From positions 4,041,501 to 4,105,500 of the forward strand of contig NZ_CP085173.1 of NCBI RefSeq assembly GCF_020616555.1: a DNA stretch of 64,000 nucleotides, in the 5' to 3' direction. Shown piece by piece: positions 19,018 through 29,128 of this stretch; the first letter of the stretch is position 1; each line of letters begins with the position of its first letter. A program made the position numbers and the translations under genes. This DNA is from Streptomyces longhuiensis. GTDB lineage: Bacteria; Actinomycetota; Actinomycetes; Streptomycetales; Streptomycetaceae. The notes under the pieces are model-generated. The model was given only the letters and a program-made list of their open reading frames with translations. It had not been told where the DNA came from and searched no databases.

Positions 19018-20388
19018 TCAGAAGAGTTTGCCCGGGTTGAGCAGGCCGAGCGGGTCGAAGGCCGCCTTCACGGCGCGCTGCATCTCGATGCCCACCGGGC
19101 CGAGCTCGCGCGCCAGCCACTCCTTCTTGAGTACGCCGACGCCGTGTTCGCCGGTGATGGTCCCGCCGAGTTCGAGACCGAGCGCCATGATCTCGTCGAA
19201 GGACTCGCGGGCCCGCCGGCCCTCGTCGGCGTCCTGGGCGTCGAAGCACACGGTGGGGTGCGTGTTGCCGTCGCCCGCGTGGCAGCAGACGCCGATCGTG
19301 AGGCCGTACTTCTCGGCGATGCGGTCGACGCCGGCGAGCATCTCGGCGAGCCTCGAGCGCGGCACGCACACGTCGTCGATCATCGTCGTGCCCTTGACCG
19401 CTTCGAGCGCGGTGAGCGAGAGGCGCCGGGCCTGGAGCAGGAGTTCGGACTCGGCGGCGTCCTCGGCGGGGACTACCTGGGTCGCGCCGGCGGCCTCGCA
19501 CAGGGCGCCGACGGCGGCGAGGTCGGCTGCCGGGTCGAGGGTGTCGAAGGCGGCGAGGAGCAGCGCCTCGGTGGTCTCGGGGAGCCCCATGTTCGCCATC
19601 GCGTTGACGGCCTTCACGGTCGTACGGTCCATGAGTTCGAGCAGCGACGGGACGTGACCGCCCTCCATGATCTTGCAGACCGCGTCGCAGGCGGCGTCCG
19701 TGGAGGCGAATTCGGCGGCCAGGACCAACTGCTGCGGCGGCTCGGGCTTGAGCGCGAGCGTGGCCCGCACGACGATGCCGAGGCTGCCCTCGGAGCCGAC
19801 GAACAGACGCGTGAGGTCGTAGCCCGCGACGCCCTTGGCCGTGCGGCGTCCCGTGGACAGGAGCCGGCCGTCGGCGAGGACGACGTCGAGCCCGAGGACG
19901 TACTCCGCCGTCACCCCGTACTTCACGCAGCACAGGCCGCCCGACGCCGTGCCGATGTTCCCGCCGATGGTGCACATTTCCCAACTGGACGGGTCCGGCG
20001 GGTAGTAGAGGCCCTTCTCGTTGACGGCGCGGGAGAGCGTGGCGTTGATGACGCCCGGCTCGACGACCGCGATCCTGTCGACGGTGCTGATCTCCAGGAT
20101 GCGGTCCATCTTGACCAGGGACAGCACGACGCAGCCCTCGGACGCGTTCGCCGCGCCGGAGAGGCCCGTGCGGGCGCCCTGCGGGACGACGGGGACGCGT
20201 AGCTCCGTGGCCGTGCGCATCACGTGCTGGACCTGCTCGACGGTGCGGGGCAGCACCACGACGGCCGGCGCTCCCGCGTCGCAGAAGCTGGCCATGTCGT
20301 TGGCGTACGAGGCCGTGACGTCGGGGTCGGTGAGGACCGCCCCGGCCGGCAGGCCTTCCTGAAGTCGTTCGACGAGTGTGCGGCTCAT
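19018..20388 (-). CDS. FAD-linked oxidase, GlcD/lactate dehydrogenase-like
   Basis: A 456-aa FAD_binding_4 / FAD-oxidase-C protein. The PCMH-type FAD domain is seen as VVVLPRTVEQVQHVMRTA and VPQGARTGLSGAANAS. The C-terminal domain has CCHAGDGNTHPTVCFD and the final FDPLGLLNPGKLF, typical of the glycolate oxidase GlcD / D-lactate dehydrogenase branch. No partner GlcE/GlcF genes are adjacent, so it probably acts alone. ATG 20388 is preferred over GTG 20394 because GAGG lies 8 bases upstream. Confidence 0.85.
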   Translation of the reverse strand: MSRTLVERLQEGLPAGAVLTDPDVTASYANDMASFCDAGAPAVVVLPRTVEQVQHVMRTATELRVPVVPQGARTGLSGAANASEGCVVLSLVKMDRILEISTVDRIAVVEPGVINATLSRAVNEKGLYYPPDPSSWEMCTIGGNIGTASGGLCCVKYGVTAEYVLGLDVVLADGRLLSTGRRTAKGVAGYDLTRLFVGSEGSLGIVVRATLALKPEPPQQLVLAAEFASTDAACDAVCKIMEGGHVPSLLELMDRTTVKAVNAMANMGLPETTEALLLAAFDTLDPAADLAAVGALCEAAGATQVVPAEDAAESELLLQARRLSLTALEAVKGTTMIDDVCVPRSRLAEMLAGVDRIAEKYGLTIGVCCHAGDGNTHPTVCFDAQDADEGRRARESFDEIMALGLELGGTITGEHGVGVLKKEWLARELGPVGIEMQRAVKAAFDPLGLLNPGKLF

Positions 20389-20478
20389 GATCACAGCCTC
20401 GCACCCGGGGCCATCGGTGTGAACCCGTCTGCGGCGGCCTTCACCTGCCGGGATGTTGCCGTGATGTGCTCTTCGTAT

Positions 20479-20496
20479 TGACGCACAGTTGCGTCA
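20479..20496. promoter_or_regulatory. Inverted repeat overlapping the TPR gene start
   Basis: TGACGCA and TGCGTCA arms with a CAGT spacer form a perfect 7-bp inverted repeat. The last base is the A of the TPR gene start codon. Its position suits a repressor operator or an mRNA hairpin blocking initiation; neither is proven. Confidence 0.4.
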
Positions 20497-22163
20497 TGAA
20501 GACCGAGGAGATCGAAGCGGAACAGCACGCTCCGGCCACTGCTCCCGAACCGGGGTACCGGATGTCCCCGCTGGCGAAGGGCGTGGTGATCAGCGCCCTC
20601 ACGGGGTCCGTGGTGCTCGGCGGCATCCTGCTGGTGCCGCCCTCCTCGCCGGAGCGCTCCGCGGCGCCCGCTCCGGGGTCGGCCGGCCACGCGATGATCG
20701 CGGCGGCCATGGGGGCCGCCGCGTCGCTGCCCGATCTGACGGCCCTCATCAGGGAGCGCGAGGCCCGTCTGCGGACCGATCCGCGGGACGCCCAGTCGTG
20801 GGCGGTGCTCGGGGCCGCCTACGTGGAGTACGGGCTGCGGACGGCGGACCCGACGTACTACCCGAAGGCGGAGCGCGCCCTGCGGACCTCGCTGAAGACG
20901 CGGCCCACCGGAAACGTGGACGCCCTGGACGGGCTCGCCGCGCTCGCCAACGCTCGCCACGACTACCGCACGGCGAAGAAGTGGGGCGAGGCGTCGCTGA
21001 AGCTGGCGCCGAAGCGCTGGACGACGTATCCGCTGCTGATCGAGACGTACGGGCGGCTCGGGGACTACAAGGCCGTGGACCGGTCCCTGGAGACGCTGAC
21101 GAAGCTGCGCTCGGGCGCGGCCGTGATGGCACGGGAGGGTCAGGTCTACCGGGACCGCGGCTGGCGTGACGACGCGCTCGCGTCGCTGACCGACGCGGCG
21201 GCGCTCGCCGCGACGCCGTCCGAGCAGGCCGCGTGCCTGCACCGGGCGGGCGAGCTGACGTGGGAGCGGGGCGAGCCCGCCAAGGCGCTGAACTACTTCA
21301 CCCAGGCCCTCGCGGCCGACCCCGACCACCACGCGTCGCTCGCCGGGCAGGGCCGCGCCCTGGCGTCGCTGGGCCGTACGACGGAGGCGGTCCAGGCCTA
21401 CCGGAGCGCGCTCGCCATGCAGCCCCGGCCCGAATACTCCCTGGAACTGGGCGAGTTGTACCAGTCGATCAGGTTCGACGACGCGGCGAAGGCACAGTAC
21501 GCACTGCTGCGGAAGCGGGTGGCCGCGGACGCGGCGAACGGGGTCGACGACACGCTCCTCCTCGGCCGGTTCGAGGCGGACCACGGGGACCCGCGGGCGG
21601 CCGTGACCCGGCTGCGGGTCGAGTGGAAGCGGGCGCCGAGCGTGCAGACCGCGGACGCGCTGGGCTGGGCGCTGCACAAGGCGGGCGACGACCAGGAGGC
21701 GCTGAAGTACGCGAAGCGCGCGACGGACCCCGAGCACGGGGGCACCGTACGCAGTGCGCTGATCGCCTACCACCGGGGGGAGGTGGAACGGAAGCTGAAG
21801 CTGGACGGGCCCGCCCGCCGGCACATCGGCGAGGCCCTGCGCATCAACTCGGCGTTCTCCCCGCTCCTGGCCCCGCTCGCGAAGGAGGCGCTGGCCGCGC
21901 TGGGCGATCCGTCGGCCGGCAGGTCCGACAAGGCGCCGAAGGCGGAGGCGAACACGGCACCGGCGCCGCGGCCCCACGCGGCGCCCCGGAACCCGGCCCC
22001 CGCGCGTCCCGCACCCCGGCGCCCGGCGCCCGAAAGCCCCGCGGCCCGCCCGGCCGCCCCCGTCGCGCCGCCCAAGTCCGCGGCACCGCCGGCCACGCCT
22101 CCGGCCCCTGCCAAGCCGTCGCCCCGGCAGGCCCCTCAGACGCCCAAGCCCTCGGGCGCGTGA
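20496..22163 (+). CDS. Membrane-anchored TPR protein
   Basis: A 555-aa protein with one N-terminal TM helix (about residues 28-48, GVVISALTGSVVLGGILLVP) and then tetratricopeptide repeats covering residues about 90-470 (for example AWAVLGAAYVEYGL-like and YFTQALAADPDHHASLAGQGRALASLGRTTEAV). The last 100 residues are a Pro/Ala-rich tail. TPR modules mediate protein-protein contacts; the partner is unknown. The ATG at 20496 lies directly after an inverted repeat and no ribosome-binding site is obvious. It is divergent from the GlcD-like gene. Confidence 0.75.
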   Translation: MKTEEIEAEQHAPATAPEPGYRMSPLAKGVVISALTGSVVLGGILLVPPSSPERSAAPAPGSAGHAMIAAAMGAAASLPDLTALIREREARLRTDPRDAQSWAVLGAAYVEYGLRTADPTYYPKAERALRTSLKTRPTGNVDALDGLAALANARHDYRTAKKWGEASLKLAPKRWTTYPLLIETYGRLGDYKAVDRSLETLTKLRSGAAVMAREGQVYRDRGWRDDALASLTDAAALAATPSEQAACLHRAGELTWERGEPAKALNYFTQALAADPDHHASLAGQGRALASLGRTTEAVQAYRSALAMQPRPEYSLELGELYQSIRFDDAAKAQYALLRKRVAADAANGVDDTLLLGRFEADHGDPRAAVTRLRVEWKRAPSVQTADALGWALHKAGDDQEALKYAKRATDPEHGGTVRSALIAYHRGEVERKLKLDGPARRHIGEALRINSAFSPLLAPLAKEALAALGDPSAGRSDKAPKAEANTAPAPRPHAAPRNPAPARPAPRRPAPESPAARPAAPVAPPKSAAPPATPPAPAKPSPRQAPQTPKPSGA

Positions 22164-22205
22164 CCCCCGCACCCGGCGCCCTCTCGAACGCGGGAGCCCG
22201 GCCCC

Positions 22206-22793
22206 CTAAAGCACACCCGTCCCGATGAGCCCGTTCCGCGTGATCAGGGACGCCAGTTCTTCCTCGCTCAGGCGGTCCGTTCCCGCGGGGCGCCTGGGCA
22301 GGACCATGTACCGCGTCTCCGCGCTGGAGTCCCAGACCGTGACGTCCACGGACTCCGGGAGCGTCACGCCGAACTCGGCGAGGACACCGCGCGGGTCCCG
22401 CACGACGCGGGAGCGGTACGCCTCGCTCTTGTACCAGCCGGGCGAGGGCCCGAGCAGGCGCAGGGGATAGCAGGAGCACAGCGTGCAGACGATGACGTTG
22501 TGCGTGTCGGCGGTGTTCTCGACGACGCGCAGCCGCTGCTTCTGAACTCCCCCGGAGGAGAAGCCCAGTTCACCCACCGCCGAGGTGCCGTCGGCGAGGA
22601 GCCGCTCGCGGTAGGCCGGGTCGGTCCACGCGCGGGCCACGACCTTCGCGCCGTTCACGGGCGAGGCGCCCGCGAGGAACCCGTCGATGACCTCGTCGAC
22701 GGTGTCGCCCCCGACGATGCCCTGCGCCTCCAACAGGCTTTCCAGGCGCCGTACCTGACGGGAGATCACCGCGTCCTCGTGCGTACCGGACAT
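22206..22793 (-). CDS. Nitrile hydratase-type alpha subunit (cobalt-type metal site)
   Basis: A 195-aa NHase alpha-fold subunit. The metal claw VCTLCSC is at residues 102-108 (Cys103, Cys106, Ser107, Cys108); the VCTLCSC form is typical of cobalt enzymes. Other family blocks are NGAKVVARAWTDPAYRERLL, GWYKSEAYRSRVVRDPRGVL and RYMVLPRRPAGTDRLSEEEL. It hydrates nitriles to amides or, in the related thiocyanate hydrolase, acts on SCN-. The start ATG overlaps the stop of the preceding ORF (ATGA), indicating translational coupling. It is the third gene of a three-gene operon. Confidence 0.88.
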   Translation of the reverse strand: MSGTHEDAVISRQVRRLESLLEAQGIVGGDTVDEVIDGFLAGASPVNGAKVVARAWTDPAYRERLLADGTSAVGELGFSSGGVQKQRLRVVENTADTHNVIVCTLCSCYPLRLLGPSPGWYKSEAYRSRVVRDPRGVLAEFGVTLPESVDVTVWDSSAETRYMVLPRRPAGTDRLSEEELASLITRNGLIGTGVL

Positions 22794-23068
22794 CACTCGG
22801 CCTCCCTCAGATAGCTCTCCGACAGATCGAGTACGACGTGGTGGTCGCCCTCGCCCCACAGCTCGCGTGCCGCGAAGCGGACCGCGTAGATCATCTCGAC
22901 GGGGGCGTCGTCCCGACCCTGCGCGCGCACGTCGGCGAGCGGGGCCCGCCCCTCCGGCTCGACCACGACGCCGAGCTTGCCGCGGGCGTACCGCGGCAGG
23001 CGCGTGTGGTGGGGCGGGTCGTGCGGGTACGTGCGGACGTGGGCGCCGGCCGCGAACCGGTCAGTCAT
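22793..23068 (-). CDS. Nitrile hydratase beta subunit, C-terminal half as separate ORF
   Basis: A 91-aa protein matching only the C-terminal SH3-like barrel of NHase beta: RFAAGAHVRTYPHDPPHHTRLPRYARGKLGVVV, YAVRFAARELWG and VVLDLSESYL. In bacteria with classical NHase this segment is fused to the helical N-terminal half. Here it starts 8 bases inside the preceding ORF and ends in ATGA overlap with the alpha gene. Split beta subunits are known in toyocamycin nitrile hydratase (ToyJKL) and thiocyanate hydrolase. The Arg of the HTRLPRY motif, important for the active site, is kept. Confidence 0.85.
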   Translation of the reverse strand: MTDRFAAGAHVRTYPHDPPHHTRLPRYARGKLGVVVEPEGRAPLADVRAQGRDDAPVEMIYAVRFAARELWGEGDHHVVLDLSESYLREAE

Positions 23069-23345
23069 CGCTCAGCGCCCCTTCCTCGATGACGCCCTTG
23101 CGTTCGAGGAGCGTGCGGATCGCGTGGAACCAGCGCTCGTAGTACGAGGCCGCGAGGTACTCCCCCGGCGGCATCGTCTCGATGGCGTCCCTGAACTCGT
23201 CGAGGTTGAAGACCCCTTTGACGAGGAGCGCGCGCTGCAGGGCGAAGACGCGCGCCTCCCAGTCCGCGTGAAAGGGCTCGGCGTCATCGCTGGTGTCGAT
23301 GGCGCCGAACCCTGTCATGCCGCCCACGTCATTGATCCTGGCCAT
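23061..23345 (-). CDS. Nitrile hydratase beta subunit, N-terminal half as separate ORF
   Basis: A 94-aa helical protein matching the N-terminal half of NHase beta: MARINDVGGMTGFG, then EPFHADWEARVFALQRALL, FNLDEFRDAIETMPP and YLAASYYERWFHAIRTLL. The SYYERW Arg that contacts the metal site is present. It is the first gene of the three, 53 bases downstream of the hpd stop on the same strand, so read-through from hpd is possible. It could also be labelled an NHase accessory protein because these share this fold. Confidence 0.83.
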   Translation of the reverse strand: MARINDVGGMTGFGAIDTSDDAEPFHADWEARVFALQRALLVKGVFNLDEFRDAIETMPPGEYLAASYYERWFHAIRTLLERKGVIEEGALSDD

Positions 23346-23398
23346 AGCACCAGCCTAGGACGTGCGCCTACGGAGTGCCCCCAGAGATCTGCGGGTCG

Positions 23399-24607
<1,209 letters not shown>

Positions 24608-24676
24608 TCAATTTGCTCAGCGGATCGCCAATATGGGCGAGCGATCTGTACAGGATGACCATCACGGAGGCCCCCT

Positions 24677-25147
24677 ATGGCGATCGATCATCTGGACGGG
24701 CGGCTGATCCTGCTGCTCGCGCGTGAGCCCAGGATCGGGGTGCTCGAGGCGTCCCGGCGCCTGGGGGTCGCGCGGGGCACCGTGCAGGCGCGCCTCGACC
24801 GGCTTCAGTCGAACGGAGTCATCCGCGGCTTCGGGCCTCAGGTCGACCCGGCGGCCCTGGGCTATCCGGTCACCGCGTTCGCCACGCTCCAGATCCGGCA
24901 GGGCCAAGGCTCCGACGTCAGGGCGCACTTGACGACGGTCCCCGAGGTCCTCGAACTGCACACGACGACCGGCAGCGGCGACATGCTGTGCCGCCTCGTG
25001 GCCCGCTCGAACGCCGATCTCCAGCGTGTGATCGACCGGGTCGTGGGTTTTGATGGCATCGTCCGGGCTTCCACCGCGATCGTCATGGAAAACCCCGTTC
25101 CGCTGCGGATCATCCCGCTCGTGGAGCAGGCCTCGTCGGATTCCTGA
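24677..25147 (+). CDS. Lrp/AsnC family transcriptional regulator
   Basis: A 156-aa regulator with an N-terminal winged helix-turn-helix (VLEASRRLGVARGTVQARLDRLQSNGVIRGF) and a C-terminal RAM ligand-sensing domain (TAFATLQIRQG, LHTTTGSGDMLCRLVARSNADLQRVIDRV). Such regulators respond to amino acids. Its divergent position to hppD suggests control of tyrosine catabolism (inference). ATG 24677 has GGAGG upstream. Confidence 0.88.
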   Translation: MAIDHLDGRLILLLAREPRIGVLEASRRLGVARGTVQARLDRLQSNGVIRGFGPQVDPAALGYPVTAFATLQIRQGQGSDVRAHLTTVPEVLELHTTTGSGDMLCRLVARSNADLQRVIDRVVGFDGIVRASTAIVMENPVPLRIIPLVEQASSDS

Positions 25148-25276
25148 CCCGTACGTCCCCGACGCTCACGGAGTCCGCCCGGACGAGGTGAGTGCCGGCG
25201 CTGCGTTCCCGGGGACAACCCCGGACCACCGGCCGAGGCCGGCCGGACGTCAGCCCGGCGCAAGGAGGTGAGGCCC

Positions 25277-25924
25277 GTGAACTTCTGGGAGTACATCGTC
25301 ACCCGCCATCAGCAGCTGCTGGCGGATGCCTACCAGCAGGCCAGCCTCGTCTTCCAGTGCATGGTCGTCGCGACCCTCGCCGGCGTCCTCATCGGCGTCC
25401 TCACCTACCGCAGCGAGTGGGCGGGCAACTTCGCCACCTTGGCGACCTCGACCATCCTGACGATCCCCTCGCTCGCCATGATCGGTCTGCTGATCCCGAT
25501 CGTCGGCCTCGGCGTCCCGCCGACCGTCATCTCGCTGACCCTGTACGGGCTGCTGCCCATCGTCCGGAACTCGATCGTGGGCCTGCGGGGCGTGGACCCC
25601 TCCCTCATCGACGCGGCGCAGGGTATCGGCATGTCCCGCGTCGCCCGGCTCGCCAAGGTGGAGCTGCCGCTGGCCTGGCCGCCGATCCTCACCGGGATCC
25701 GGGTCTCCACCCAGATGCTGATGGGCATCGCCGCCATCGCCGCCTACGCGTCCGGCCCCGGCCTCGGTAACGAGATCTTCCGCGGCATCGCGTCCCTGGG
25801 CAGCAAGAACGCGCTCAACCAGGTCCTCGCGGGCACGATCGGCATCATCATCCTCGCCCTCCTCTTCGACGCCGCGTACGTCCTCATCGGCCGCATGACC
25901 ATCCCGAGGGGGATCCGTGTCTGA
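25277..25924 (+). CDS. Quaternary-amine ABC transporter permease (OpuCB-like)
   Basis: A 215-aa inner-membrane permease with 5-6 TM helices and the coupling loop GVDPSLIDAAQGIGMSRVARLAKVELPLAWPPILTGIRVS. It belongs to the BPD_transp_1 family of glycine betaine/choline/carnitine importers. The GTG at 25277 is chosen because AAGGAGG lies 8 bases upstream; the GTG at 25268 overlaps that site. It is the first gene of a four-gene operon and overlaps the ATPase gene by 8 bases. Confidence 0.87.
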   Translation: MNFWEYIVTRHQQLLADAYQQASLVFQCMVVATLAGVLIGVLTYRSEWAGNFATLATSTILTIPSLAMIGLLIPIVGLGVPPTVISLTLYGLLPIVRNSIVGLRGVDPSLIDAAQGIGMSRVARLAKVELPLAWPPILTGIRVSTQMLMGIAAIAAYASGPGLGNEIFRGIASLGSKNALNQVLAGTIGIIILALLFDAAYVLIGRMTIPRGIRV

Positions 25925-27221
25925 TTCCGTGCCCGAGACCCCCGCCTCCGCCGCCACGGCGACCGCCACCGCCGACGCCGACGCGGGGCGGCCCGACTCC
26001 ACGACGGGGGCGACGATCGAGCTGGAGAACCTCACCAAGCGCTACCCGGGGTCCGCCGCCCCGGCCGTCGACAACGTCAGCCTGGAGATCAAGGCGGGCG
26101 AGACCGTCATCTTCGTAGGCCCCTCGGGCGGCGGCAAGACCACCCTCCTCAAGATGATCAACCGGCTCATCGAGCCGACCAGCGGCCGCATCAGGATCGG
26201 TGGCGAGGATGTCACGGACATGGACCCGGTGAAGCTCCGCCGCAAGATCGGCTACGCGATCCAGTCCTCCGGGCTCTTCCCACACATGACGGTCGCCCAG
26301 AACATCGCCCTCGTGCCGAAGATGGTCGGCTGGTCCAAGTCGAAGATCAAGGCGCGCGTCGAGGAGATGCTGGACCTCGTCGGCCTCGACCCCGGCGAGT
26401 TCCGCGGCCGCTATCCACGCCAGCTCTCCGGTGGCCAGCAGCAACGCGTCGGCGTGGCACGGGCGTTGGCGGCCGACCCGCCCGTACTCCTGATGGACGA
26501 GCCGTTCGGCGCCGTCGACCCGATCACCCGCGACCACCTCCAGGACGAGCTGATCCGCCTCCAGCGCGAGCTGCACAAGACGATCGTGTTCGTCACCCAC
26601 GACTTCGACGAGGCGATCAAGATCGGCGACCGCATCGTGGTCCTGCGCGAGCGCTCGCACATCGCCCAGTTCGACACCCCCGAGGCCATCCTCACCAACC
26701 CCGTCGACGACTTCGTGTCCGGCTTCGTCGGCGCGGGGGCCGCCCTCAAGCGCCTCAACCTCAGCCGCGTACGGGACGTCGAGGTCACCGACTACCCGAC
26801 GGTGCAGGTCGACGACCCCCTCCAGACCATCTTCGACAAGCTGCGCGACGCGGGCACCAACGAACTGCTCCTGCTCGACAAGCGGCGCCGCCCCTACAAG
26901 TGGCTGCGGCGCGGCGACCTGATGCGCGCCAAGGGATCACTGGCCCGCGCGGGGACCCTCGTGCACGACACGGTGACCCGGGACGCGACTCTGCGCGACG
27001 CGCTCGAAGCGGTCCTGACCGACAACGCGGGACGCGTGGCGGTCACCGGGCGGCGCGGCGAGTACGAGGGCGTCGTCGACATGGAGACGCTGATGAACTC
27101 CGTGCACGAACTCCTGGACGCCGACCGGCTCGAAGCCGTGGAGCACCAGCACGAACTGGAGGAGCTGCGGGCCCAGCAGACCCACCAGGAGCAGGAAGGC
27201 GAGGGGGGACCGAAGGCGTGA
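25917..27221 (+). CDS. Quaternary-amine ABC transporter ATPase with CBS domains (OpuCA/ProV-like)
   Basis: A 434-aa ATP-binding subunit. Walker A GPSGGGKTT is at residues 68-76, the signature LSGGQQQRVGVARAL follows, then LLMDEPFGAVDP (Walker B) and VFVTHDFDEA (switch His). The C-terminal 130 residues hold CBS-like repeats, which in OpuA sense ionic strength and gate uptake. The N-terminal 30 residues are a low-complexity Ala/Thr/Asp extension. The GTG start overlaps the permease stop. Osmoprotectant uptake is likely. Confidence 0.88.
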   Translation: MSDSVPETPASAATATATADADAGRPDSTTGATIELENLTKRYPGSAAPAVDNVSLEIKAGETVIFVGPSGGGKTTLLKMINRLIEPTSGRIRIGGEDVTDMDPVKLRRKIGYAIQSSGLFPHMTVAQNIALVPKMVGWSKSKIKARVEEMLDLVGLDPGEFRGRYPRQLSGGQQQRVGVARALAADPPVLLMDEPFGAVDPITRDHLQDELIRLQRELHKTIVFVTHDFDEAIKIGDRIVVLRERSHIAQFDTPEAILTNPVDDFVSGFVGAGAALKRLNLSRVRDVEVTDYPTVQVDDPLQTIFDKLRDAGTNELLLLDKRRRPYKWLRRGDLMRAKGSLARAGTLVHDTVTRDATLRDALEAVLTDNAGRVAVTGRRGEYEGVVDMETLMNSVHELLDADRLEAVEHQHELEELRAQQTHQEQEGEGGPKA

Positions 27222-28081
27222 ACACCCCCAAGTCGCCCCCGGACAAGCGCCCGGAGGGCGAGCACGAGGTGAAGGGCGTCGCCTTCCGCGACGAAGGCGA
27301 GGCCGAGCAGGAGGCGCCCCCGCCACCGCCGGTCCGCGGGAAGCGCCGGATCTCCTGGCAGAAGCTCACGTTCCTGCCGGCCGTGGTCGCGGCCGTACTG
27401 CTGGCCACCTGGCTCTGGTTCCAGCAGGCCAGCCTGGACACGATCTCCGAGAACGCCATCGTGGGCGGTCAGGTGTGGAAGCTCCTCAAGCAGCACATCT
27501 ACCTGACGGTGGTCTCCACGTTCTTCGTGCTGATCATCGCGATCCCGCTGGGCATCCTGCTGACCCGCAAGATGTTCCGCAAGGCGACCCCGGTCGCCCT
27601 CGCCTTCGCCAACATGGGCCAGGCCACCCCCGCGATCGGCCTGCTCGCCCTGCTGGTCATCTGGCTGGGCATCGGCCGGCGGTCGGCCCTGATCGGCATC
27701 ATCATCTACGCGATCCTGCCCGTGCTCTCCAACACGATCGCGGGCCTGAAGGCGAACGATCCCACCCTCCTCGAATCGGCGCGCGGCATCGGCATGTCAC
27801 CGCTCGGCGTCCTCACCAAGGTCGAACTGCCACTGGCCGTACCGCTGATCCTCGCGGGCGTGCGGACGGCGCTCGTCCTGAACGTCGGCACGGCGACCCT
27901 CGCCACGTTCGGCGGCGGTGGCGGGCTCGGCGTCCTCATCACCACCGGCATCACCACCCAGCGCATGCCGATCCTCGTCCTGGGCTCGGTCCTGACGGTC
28001 TCACTGGCCCTGATCGTCGACTGGCTGGCGTCGCTCGCCGAACTCCTCCTGCGTCCGCGCGGGTTGGAGGTGGGCGCATGA
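27218..28081 (+). CDS. Quaternary-amine ABC transporter second permease (OpuCD-like)
   Basis: A 287-aa permease, longer than the first because it has a hydrophilic Pro/Glu-rich N-terminus of about 50 residues before the first TM helix. The coupling loop ANDPTLLESARGIGMSPLGVLTKVELPLAVPLILAGVRTALV is nearly identical in plan to that of the first permease. A Gly-rich FGGGGGLG stretch follows. The GTG start overlaps the ATPase stop (GTGA). The two permeases probably form a heterodimer. Confidence 0.87.
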   Translation: MNTPKSPPDKRPEGEHEVKGVAFRDEGEAEQEAPPPPPVRGKRRISWQKLTFLPAVVAAVLLATWLWFQQASLDTISENAIVGGQVWKLLKQHIYLTVVSTFFVLIIAIPLGILLTRKMFRKATPVALAFANMGQATPAIGLLALLVIWLGIGRRSALIGIIIYAILPVLSNTIAGLKANDPTLLESARGIGMSPLGVLTKVELPLAVPLILAGVRTALVLNVGTATLATFGGGGGLGVLITTGITTQRMPILVLGSVLTVSLALIVDWLASLAELLLRPRGLEVGA

Positions 28082-29046
28082 GGCGTACGTACCGTGCGGC
28101 GGCGGCAGCGGGCCTCGTGGTGTCCCTGCTCGCCGGCTGCGGACTGACCAGCGGCAGCCCGATGGTCGACGACGTGAAGCCGGGCTCGGTCGGCCAGGGC
28201 GAGCCGCTCAAGGGCGCCGACATCACCGTCACGTCCAAGGAGTTCACCGAGCAGCTGATCCTCGGCGCCATGATGGGCATCGCCTTCAAGGCGGCCGGCG
28301 CCGAGGTACTCGACCGCACCGGCATCCAGGGCTCGATCGGCGCCCGCGAGGCCATCAAGAGCGGTGACGCGGACGGGATGTACGAGTACACGGGCACGGC
28401 CTGGATCACCTACCTGGGCCACTCCACCCCCATCCCGGACCCGCAGGCCCAGTGGCAGGCCGTGCACGACGCCGACCTCAAGAACGGCATCACCTGGCTG
28501 CCGCCGTCCGCGCTCAACAACACGTACGCGCTGGCCATGAACGAGACCAACTTCAAGAAGTACGGCACGAAGACCCTCTCGGACGTGGCCGCGCTCGCCA
28601 AGAAGGACCCCAAGGCCGTGACGCTTTGCGTGGAGAGCGAGTTCGCCAACCGCGCGGACGGGCTGCCGGGCATGGAGAAGGCGTACGGCATGGACATCCC
28701 GACCGCGAACATCACGCAGATGGACACCGGGATCATCTACACGCAGGCCGCGAAGGGCACGTGCACGTTCGGCGAGGTCTTCACGACCGACGGCCGCATC
28801 AAGGCGATGAAGCTCCGGGTGATGGCGGACGACAAGCACTTCTTCCCGAACTACAACGCGGCCCCGGAGATGAACACCAAGTCCCTGGAGAGGTATCCGG
28901 CGATGGCGAAGGTCATCGAGCCGATCACGAAGAAGCTCAACAACACGGTCGCGCAGGAGCTGAACGCGAAGGTCGACGTCGACGGCCAGGACCCGCACGA
29001 CGTGGCGAAGGACTGGCTGGTGAAGGAGGGCTTCGTGACGGAGTGA
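28078..29046 (+). CDS. Quaternary-amine ABC transporter substrate-binding lipoprotein (OpuCC-like)
   Basis: A 322-aa lipoprotein. The signal peptide ends in LAGC with the lipid-modified Cys at residue 21. The mature part begins ADITVTSKEFTEQLILGAMMG, the typical start of the OpuAC/QAT family, and has REAIKSGDADGMYEYTGTAW. It binds betaine-like substrates outside the cell and hands them to the two permeases. The ATG overlaps the preceding stop (ATGA). It ends the operon. Confidence 0.88.
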   Translation: MRRTYRAAAAAGLVVSLLAGCGLTSGSPMVDDVKPGSVGQGEPLKGADITVTSKEFTEQLILGAMMGIAFKAAGAEVLDRTGIQGSIGAREAIKSGDADGMYEYTGTAWITYLGHSTPIPDPQAQWQAVHDADLKNGITWLPPSALNNTYALAMNETNFKKYGTKTLSDVAALAKKDPKAVTLCVESEFANRADGLPGMEKAYGMDIPTANITQMDTGIIYTQAAKGTCTFGEVFTTDGRIKAMKLRVMADDKHFFPNYNAAPEMNTKSLERYPAMAKVIEPITKKLNNTVAQELNAKVDVDGQDPHDVAKDWLVKEGFVTE

Positions 29047-29111
29047 GCGGGCCCCGGGTCCAAGTGAGCCGATCCGGTCGGAGTGAGCGGGCCCCGGGTC
29101 AGCCGATCCGG
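29041..29111. repeat. Short direct repeat at the transporter operon end
   Basis: GAGTGAGCGGGCCCCGGGTC occurs at 29041 and again at 29081, each followed by an AGCCGATCCGG block. The first copy includes the stop codon of the substrate-binding protein gene. It is a local duplication of about 40 bases between convergent genes. Confidence 0.6.
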
Positions 29112-29128
29112 CTGCCGGGGGCAGGGAT

